Source of the DNA: Gymnothorax reevesii
Lineage: Eukaryota; Chordata; Actinopteri; Anguilliformes; Muraenidae
Assembly: GCA_029721435.1 (NCBI GenBank)
Contig: CM056580.1
Location: forward strand, 27,212,367 to 27,276,366
Length of the DNA: 64,000 nt
Direction: 5' to 3'
Position numbers and translations under genes: made by a program. This document shows positions 57,301-64,000 of the stretch, in pieces. How positions within the stretch are numbered: the stretch's first letter is position 1; every line of letters starts with the position of its first letter. The notes below the pieces were generated by a model, which did not search any database, was not told where the DNA came from, and saw only the letters and a program-made list of their open reading frames with translations.

Positions 57301-58502
57301 AGAGGCCCCGCCATGTTCTGTGGGTTAAGGCTCATTTAAAATGGACTGTAGAAAAGTGTCCTGTGGTCAGACCAGTCCAAATTTGACTTTCCTGTTGGAA
57401 ATCATGGGCATTGTGTCCTCCAGGGCTAGAGGGCAGCATGGTGGCATAGTGGTTAGCAAGAAGGTCGTGGGTTCGAATCCGGCCTTGGGCCTTTCTGTGT
57501 GGAGTTTGCATGTTCTCCCCGCGTTGGCGTGGGTTTCCTCCGGGTACTCCGGTTTCCCCCACCCACAAAACATGCAATATAGGAACCCTCCCGTATGGCT
57601 GTGTGTGAATGTTTGGTGGTGGTCGGAGGGGCCGTAGGCGCGTACTGGCAGCCACGCTTCTGTCAGTCTGCCCCAGGGCAGCTGTGAATCAGAGCGTGAA
57701 TGTGTGAGTGAATGAATAATGCCTCCATTGTAAAGCGTCTTTGAGTGTCCAGAAAAGCGCTATATAAAATTGATGTATTATTATTAGAGAGGAGAAAGAC
57801 CACCCCTCCTGTTATCAGCATTCATTTCAAAAGCCAGCATCTGATGGTATGGGGATGCATTAGTGCATATGGTGTGGGACACCTGCGTGTTTTAAAAAGC
57901 ACCATGAATACTGAAAGGTTTTAGAGCAACATATGCTCCCCTCCAGACAACATCTATTCCAGGGAAGGCCTTGTGTATTTCAGCTAGACAATACAAAACC
58001 ACATACTGCAGCTATTACAACAGCATGACTTTGTAGTAGAAGAGTACGTGTGATGAACTGGCCTGCCTGCAGCCCTGATCTTTCACTGATTGAGAACATT
58101 CTGCTCATAATTAAGCAAAAACTCCTTTAAAAGAGACCGAAATCTCTCCAGCAGCTGGAAGCCTGTATTAAACAAGAGTGGGACCAAATTCCAATGGCTA
58201 AACAAGAAATTTCTCTCCTCAATGCCCAGACGCCTTCACTCTGTGTCAAAAAGAAGAGGGGATGCTACAACATGGTAAACAGGCTTCTGTCCCAACTTTT
58301 TTGAGACCGTAGCAGCCATCAAATTTAAGATGAGCTCATTTTGTGGTGAAAATTGTAAAATATTTCCCAGTTTCAACATTTGCTATGTTATCTCTGTTGT
58401 ATTGTGAATAAAATACTGGCTGGAGTGATTTGGAGGTCATTGCATTTTGATTTTAGTCAGAATTTACACTTTGTCCCAACTATTTCAGAATTGGGGTTGT
58501 AC
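57300..58502 (+). mobile_element. Decayed Tc1-like transposon split by a SINE
   Basis: Plus-strand pieces match the Tc1 order: AAATGGACTGTAGAAAAGTG and GTCAGACCAGTCCAAATTTG before 57431. After 57784 come GCATCTGATGGTATGGGGAT, a CAGCTAGACAATACAAAACC catalytic-region remnant and CCTGATCTTTCACTGATTGA. The right terminus reads ACTATTTCAGAATTGGGGTT plus GTAC. The left terminus and first part of the transposase are missing. Stops and indels are numerous. Confidence 0.8.
57432..57784 (+). mobile_element. tRNA-headed SINE nested in the Tc1-like element
   Basis: Starts GGCAGCATGGTGGCATAGTG (A-box-like) with GGTTCGAATCC as B box, continues GTGTGGAGTTTGCATGTTCT and TGGGTTTCCTCCGGGTACTC, and ends AAAAGCGCTATATAAAATTG plus ATGTATTATTAT. 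TAGAG at 57427-57431 and 57785-57789 fits a short target duplication. Similar sequences are very common in fish. Confidence 0.85.
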
Positions 58503-59876
58503 AAGGTGGCACTTCAGAACATGAAAAAATCTGTTTAAGTACCTGCCCGCAGCCACAAACCTGACCTTTTTCAGTGCCAAATCAAGGGTTTTATTAACTA
58601 TTAAATAGGCAAATAGGCAAACAGGAAATTGCAACTGGTAAAGCACAATACAAGTTCAGATTAACACAAAAAAGGAATCAGGAATCAACCAATTTTCCAA
58701 ATTTTGTTATATGAAGCCTGGTAACAAAAACCATCCAAAACACATTTATGGACGGCAAGGACACCAAGGAGATAAGTATAAAGACTGTGCCGTGCAAACT
58801 GCAGTACTTCAGTCTTCCTGTTCCTTGTGTGCCAGCGGGGCACTGCAGGAACACATGTCCAAATGCATCCCAACCACCCCCCCTCCCCCATCATCATTTC
58901 ATCACATTGTCTATTGCACTAGAAGTCAGCAGTACAAAACACAAAATTAAGAAGTTATTGTTTGTTTGTTTTGATACAAAGCATGAGACAGAAAAATCTA
59001 AGGCAATGTTCACAGTATTCACACCCTGATCAGTGTTTGTGTTGTGCTGCAGGTTTGTGTGCATGTACTCATTAATACATAGTTTAAATGTACATGACTT
59101 CGATGAGGTAACAGTCATGTCGTGTTCCCAAGTGCCATGCAGCGTTTCCCCCTTTTTGGCTTAATGTAGTTTATTTTCTTCACATTTTCATTCTGTTTCT
59201 TTGATGTCCATTCCAGTGTGATTGCTAAAGGCATAGTACATCTGACAACACACCCTCTTCAATTTAATATCAGTTGTAATTGCTTTGTCAATACAGCTCC
59301 TAAACAGAAAGAAAATATCAGGCAAAAGTATTATTTGTCATGAGGCAGAAATAACAAAAAAAAAAAAAAAAATACTCAAAGCCAACTGCAATCAGACAGA
59401 AAGGGCACTTATGAGGATTTGCATTTCCATTTGCATGTCGTCACGGCCACCAATGCAGTTGGCGGTGGACATTAGCGGCAGGGCTGCTGGGAGTTCCGGC
59501 TCTTTCTGTGCCTCTCCCCACTTCACAAGCAGGAAGCGGACAGAGAAACGCTGAACAGAATTTCCTTCGTTCAGTCTCGCCATCCCATTTTTGTTTGCTT
59601 GTTTTACTTCTCCTGCCAACATCGATTCGTAGCTAGAAATTTCCAGAGAGGAGAAGTGCAGGCTTCCGCCTGGGCTCTACACACCCTCCCTTCGTTTCCA
59701 GCTGAACCTGAATTCCTATATTTGATGGCTGCACCATCCTTTGCATCAACGTTCGCTTTTTCCTTCCCATTTAGAGGTTGTACTCACTCTTCAAAGCCTC
59801 CTGAGGGGCTTACAGGTCACATCTCCGTGAGCGATAATTGCGGGGGGGGGGGGGGGGGGTCATGGGAGGTGTAGGC
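58503..59876 (-). other. ubap1: Putative 3' UTR of ubap1 and flank
   Basis: Sequence after the ubap1 stop. AATAAA on the minus strand occurs at about 59170-59175 and 58588-58593. A poly-A run (59356-59372) and a run of 19 G (59842-59859) just after the stop are present. The true transcript end is undetermined. Confidence 0.5.
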
Positions 59877-60017
59877 TCAGCTGGTGGCAGCTCGAGTCAT
59901 GAGTTCCTCCAAGGCCTTGTCCTGGTCGTTATTGTGGAGCCGCAGCACCTCTTTAATGTGCTCCCGGTCAAAGCCCATCTCCCCAAAACGACAGAGCAGG
60001 TGCAGGAACTCCAAGGT
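59877..60017 (-). CDS. ubap1: ubap1 last coding exon
   Basis: 141 bp with stop, phase 0. It contains [40 protein letters not shown] and the C-terminal TRAATS. The acceptor is TTTCAG. Confidence 0.96.
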   Translation of the reverse strand, partial: TLEFLHLLCRFGEMGFDREHIKEVLRLHNNDQDKALEELMTRAATS

Positions 60018-63000
60018 CTGAAAGAGGGGAGTGAAGAGATGGAGAAGAGTGGAGAGGAGATGAAAAAGGGGGAGTGAGAGGAATATGCAGCGAGGACAAG
60101 ATTGCAGCAAGTCAGGAATTTTGCATCAAAACCTCAGCAAATCAAGCTTATGCTCGTCACTATAACAGGTGAGAGACTAGGAAGGATAAACAGAGAAGAA
60201 GACAAGGGAAAGAAAGCTTCATACAGAAGGAACAGCAGGTGATAAACAAGCCAAAGAACAAACTCTGTCTCACTTTTTGAAATCTGTAATAACAAATTCT
60301 CAGAGGGAAACGGCATGATTCCCAGCTTAGCATTACAATTAGCACCGCAGAACAAACTCGCTGACCTTCTCTTCAGAACACTGGCACATCTCCAAGCACT
60401 CCTCAACCGTGCTGGCGTCGAACCCTCGCTCACACAGCCGCGTGTGTATGATCAAGTAGTCCAGCACCTGATCCACAAGCCGCACCAGGGAAGGGGGGCA
60501 GGCAATGGGAGCATTGACGCATGTTCAGAATGGTTTTGAAGAGAACGTTTTCAAAACATTTTTTCCCCCCTCAGAATTCTGAGTCTGAGTAAACTCCATT
60601 GCTTCAAATTAGCAGCAATTATTGTTCCAACAATATTTATATTTTGAGTGATAGAAAAAGCATTACTATTATCACAAATTTGCCACCATACAGTTAATAC
60701 TGGTATAAAAATTTCTTCATCAGTTACCATCCCTATACCAAATAGTCCGCTGACAGTACAAGGGAGCTAAAAGCTACGTTCCACACTAAAAATATAAAGC
60801 ATCTTGGTGGGTGCTGCAAATGGCACAACTGGCTCACTACTTACGCAAGTAAGACACAATGGACATGTAAACCAAACCATCATCGCAACTCTACCCAACT
60901 GTACCCCAAACAAGACACAATAACCCACTGCAAAGGATTTCCAGTCGCAGTTAACAGCATATTAAAGCAGCATAGCTGTGCGGTAAGCTGCTGCATAGGA
61001 GAAGGGTGTGGCCCATACCTGCTCCATGTTCTGACCCCGTTTCTGCATGGCCTTCAGCACACCTTCATAGGGGTAACCCATAGCAACCATGGTCTCCACA
61101 CATTGCTTCTCCCTAGGGGTCAGTCCCAGAAAATCCCCGCCCTCCCCAACCAAAGCAGGAGGGCGATGGGCAGGGCCTGTGGCTGGGAGCGGAGGAGACT
61201 GCAGTAGAGGGGGAGGCAGAGAGAGCAGGACAGGGCTATTGATATTAAATCAAACAAGTTCCACTGACGAAAGCCAACATTTTCAAATTCCTCTGTCAGC
61301 AGACAGAACACTGCTGAACAGAGTAATGCTTTCAAGATAAACCAGCCTATCTGCCTGACAATTCAAGAAACCAGACCGACTTCAGCCACAGGTGTGAGAG
61401 ACAAAACACAAAGCCATAAAATTAAAAAAAAAAATGTAAAAAAAAAAAAAGACTTAAAATTTTATATTACTCAAGTTCTAAGAATGCGGACTATGAAATA
61501 CTTCTTCAATAGCATCAGACTGTGCAGCAGACAAAATTATCACAATCCGAGGCATTCAGTAATTAAACGGCTAGCTAAGACTAAGAACAAAACCAAACAA
61601 AATGCACTAAATGTACTAAAAGAACAAAAAATGCACTAATCTGCAGATTCCGTGAACCTCTCAGTCTACGAAACACAATCAAACATCAAACAAACAGCTT
61701 TGGCTTTACAGCACAGTGTAGATGGGGCAGGTCAAGCAGTAACAGAGTTACAGAAGTGGTGCGTTTAACATCATTCATCCTAAACGAAGAAAGATTAGAG
61801 TTACAATTTAATGGCTTTGTGTAGGTCTTCCCTAGTACTTCAAAAAACAAAATGGCTAATTTTGTTTATTTGATTTATTTTGGTTGAAAAAGTCAAAAAA
61901 CTGGTCGGTAACAAAATGAGCCATTTTGTCTTTTGAAGTACTTGGGAAGACCTACACAAAGCCATTTAAATTGTAACCATCTTAGTTTTGGAGCTATGAT
62001 ACAAAATTTGTGTATTTTGGAACTCTGTTACCGTGTGACCTGGCCCAGATAAGGAAGTCATTCTTTGTGCAGTTTAGCAGCATCAAAAAACAACTTCGAT
62101 CCACGTGACTCCACACACCGAACCCATCTCTCCCAAACAGCAAGCATCCCAGCAGTACAGCTTCTGATGAAGCCCACCAGCGGTTGGGCAGAAATACCCA
62201 TCACAGTTTCTTTGGCAGAAACAAACACAGCTTTTCCCCTTCAGACTCAGGATCAGAAAGGATGCTGGCCAGCCTCTAATATTTCAACTTTCTCTCAAAA
62301 GCAAGCACGGAAAAGGGCTTTTAAGCAAGCCACAATGTCCTCAGCAATCACAATGTTAGTGGTTTTTCAATAAATTTTATTTTGGAAGTACAATGCCACA
62401 ACTTAGCCGCCCTGTGAAGAGGAAGAACTGCGTAACGCTTCGCAGGGCTGAGGGTGCATGACAGCTGAAGGTCAGCCCCTCCAGTGAAAATTACATCTGG
62501 ATTAGCCGGTTTTTCAACCACTTTGCAAATGCAGGAAAACAGACTTTTTAAAATCTCACGAAGACCACCACAAGCATAGAGCTACTTCATGACAATGACA
62601 GCCACACAAAACTGTTCTCTGAACAACACCTTTTACACCCTCAGTCAGGCAGGCAAAACTAAAGACATTTCCTGTAATTCATGGTCATTTAAAGTTTATT
62701 TTTTAGTCACACTACAACACCACTGATTATGAAAATATGTTTCATTTGTAAAAAAAAATGACCGAAATAAAAAGTTTTCCCCCAACACCATGTTACAATA
62801 CCAAAAATGTCTTGATTTTTGCACATCATCCAGCTGCAAAGAAACATGATTTGCATGGAAAAGCTTATGCAAGTTCCATGACTGTGAGGAATAGCAGCAG
62901 ATTTCCACCAAAATCCAGAAGGTCTGATATGCATGATTTAAGCTCGGAATACTTGGTTACAACAGTATATGAAACTGCAGGCATATACCATACAGTTTAA

Positions 63001-63733
63001 GGTCAGGACCAGTAAACCAGCCTGTGGAGAGGAAGAGGACGAGAGATGGAAAACTTGCCCGTTTCAGCACGCCATCATGTGCCAGGCGACTGATGATGGC
63101 TTCCTGGGGGAGGGCTTGCCGAGTGATAGGCGGACTGCAATTAGGCGGGCCGTGCTGTGGGCTGGGATTGGGGGTGGAGTCAGAAAGTTTAGGGAAGCTA
63201 AGAGAGCGAATATCGCAGGGCAGTCCCGTCTCCAGCCGTCCCCCAGGCCCCTGCTGCTTGGGCAGGGCCACCAGGCCATTGGTCCGGTCGCGCAGGCTTG
63301 TTTTGACGGACAGGAGCGGCTGCAAGGTCAGAGCCTCCACCTGCAAGATGCTCCTTAGCTCTTCTTTGTCATTCAGCGTCTTCAGCTCTAGCTTGTCGAA
63401 CGGGTCATCAACGCTCTCGAAGTCTGCCAGGTCGAAGCCCTTTGGGGCGGCAGGCGGGCTGAGGCGGCGGGGCGGGCTGGGGGCGGAGAGGGGCGTGAGG
63501 ATGACGCCGTGACTCAGCCCAGCCAGCACTGGGTTGAGCGGCGGAGGGGGCGGGGCCTTCTTGTCGGAGTGGCGAGGTGGAGGCGTCTCGTTTCTCGGCT
63601 CCTTCCCCTTCTGTGACTCAGCGAGTCTCACCCTTCTCTGCTCCGCCTTCTGCTGCTCCCTCCTCTGAGCTGCTCGGACCTCCTCCAGCTCCTCCCCCCA
63701 CCGCACCACCCGCTGCTCCAGGGAGAAGTCATA
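59877..63733 (-). CDS. ubap1: Ubiquitin-associated protein 1, last four coding exons (partial gene)
   Basis: Exons in transcript order: 63733-63059, 61198-61019, 60467-60366 and 60017-59877 (stop TGA). All are phase 0, giving 365 residues. The first exon carries [15 protein letters not shown], the family's P-rich [38 protein letters not shown] and [10 protein letters not shown]. The remaining three form the tandem UBA (SOUBA): [40 protein letters not shown] and [20 protein letters not shown]. Family knowledge: UBAP1 is an ESCRT-I subunit that binds ubiquitinated membrane cargo at endosomes. The N-terminal ESCRT-I-binding exon(s) are off the right edge. The donor of the first exon appears to be GC rather than GT. 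Confidence 0.95.
60018..60365. other. ubap1 intron between the last two coding exons
   Basis: 348 bp of AT- and purine-rich sequence. No repeat or regulatory element was recognised. Confidence 0.5.
60366..60467 (-). CDS. ubap1: ubap1 exon, middle of SOUBA
   Basis: 102 bp, 34 codons, phase 0-0. It encodes [20 protein letters not shown] and [12 protein letters not shown]. The acceptor is GATCAG and the donor is GTCAGC. Confidence 0.95.
60468..61018. other. ubap1 intron between the first two SOUBA exons
   Basis: 551 bp of AT-rich sequence with no recognised content. Confidence 0.5.
61019..61198 (-). CDS. ubap1: ubap1 exon, first UBA of SOUBA
   Basis: 180 bp, phase 0-0. It encodes [14 protein letters not shown], then [20 protein letters not shown] and [10 protein letters not shown]. 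The acceptor is CTGCAG and the donor is GTATGG. Confidence 0.95.
61199..63058. other. ubap1 intron after the large central exon
   Basis: 1.86 kb. It includes A-rich runs (61421-61450), the shared repeat with an internal inverted repeat (61800-62046), and AT-rich sequence. No exon was recognised. The variable part of UBAP1 between SLSFPKL and the SOUBA is much shorter than in mammals, so a missed small exon here cannot be excluded. Confidence 0.5.
61800..62046. repeat. Repeat with inverted arms, related to 46813-47035
   Basis: GTTACAATTTAATGGCTTTG ... TACTTCAAAAAACAAAATGG (61802-61854) is inverted at 61925-61977 (CCATTTTGTCTTTTGAAGTA ... AATTGTAAC) around a spacer of about 70 bp. The copy continues into TTTTGGAGCTATGATACAAA and GTGACCTGGCCC. 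Confidence 0.8.
63059..63733 (-). CDS. ubap1: ubap1 large central exon
   Basis: 675 bp, phase 0-0. The acceptor TGTGCAG precedes YDFSLEQ as in mammals. It ends HDGVLKR with CGG|GCAAGT, a GC-type donor. This end is chosen because the phase then joins correctly to SPPLPATG of the next exon and later sequence has no family similarity. A GT donor further down (about 62990) is the alternative. Confidence 0.85.
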
Positions 63734-64000
63734 CTGCACAAGACAAGAGGAGGGGGGAGATCACCATCAAACTGACGAACTGACTCTGACACACTAGTGT
63801 AAATCAGGCCAATTATTCAGCTTGAGGAGCCCTCTATGCTGAATTACTACAGACAAACACACTGACAATCTCTGCCATAATACCCACCCTGATTCACTCT
63901 TCACCCTTTTCCTCATAGACATCCCCCTCCTCCTTTCCCCATAACCACTACCAATAACGACCCCGACCATATCAATGAAGACAACACTTGACGCCTTGGG
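63734..64000. other. ubap1 intron at the right edge
   Basis: Non-coding. The preceding ubap1 exon (N-terminal ESCRT-I-binding part) is outside the window. Confidence 0.6.

Noticed and set aside
57432..57500. tRNA gene
   Set aside because: A and B boxes belong to the head of a SINE; no complete cloverleaf with a proper acceptor stem was found.
63024..63512. 162-codon and 129-codon plus-strand frames
   Set aside because: Antisense to the large ubap1 exon; composition explains their length.

Overview
The window is vertebrate nuclear DNA, almost certainly from a ray-finned fish. It carries intron-rich genes with GT-AG splice sites and fish-type transposons: an RTE-clade Rex3 LINE with a GATG tail, Tc1-like DD34E elements, a tRNA-headed SINE and many foldback MITEs. 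No bacterial-style coding is present. Three genes lie head-to-tail on the minus strand: ubap2 (5' part, continuing past the left edge), dcaf12 (complete) and ubap1 (3' part, continuing past the right edge). The same UBAP2-DCAF12-UBAP1 neighbourhood is known on human chromosome 9p13, which supports calling the first gene ubap2 rather than ubap2l.

ubap2 (621-16343 coding, non-coding first exon near 23.8 kb): 13 coding exons were resolved by hand. Every splice phase agrees, giving about 578 codons from the MMTS start through the UBA domain, the RG-rich stretch and into the conserved UBAP2 domain. Its introns hold a 29-bp minisatellite that copies the gene's own first coding-exon splice donor, a 2-kb TIR-bounded element, foldback MITEs and a microRNA-sized hairpin.

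The 23.9-25.8 kb gap contains a likely bidirectionally readable promoter segment with CRE and E-box palindromes, then a decayed Rex3 copy. dcaf12 (28187-51672) follows, with nine coding exons and 477 aa. Its 13.6-kb first intron contains a structurally complete Rex3 with a 12-bp target duplication, a decayed THAP domain and a 2-kb inverted-repeat element with 0.5-kb arms enclosing a small open reading frame. Intron 3 holds a full-length Tc1-like element with two stop codons, plus a second TIR element.

The 51.7-59.9 kb intergenic region is built of GACGGACGG-type repeats, a decayed Tc1-like element split by a SINE, and unclassified repeats. ubap1 follows, with its last four coding exons (59877-63733) encoding the central region and the tandem-UBA (SOUBA) end. 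The three proteins are each linked to ubiquitin biology (ubiquitin binding, CUL4 substrate receptor, ESCRT-I cargo sorting), but adjacency alone does not imply a shared pathway.

Exon coordinates come from reading splice junctions and comparing remembered family sequence features. No alignment, RNA data or database search was available.
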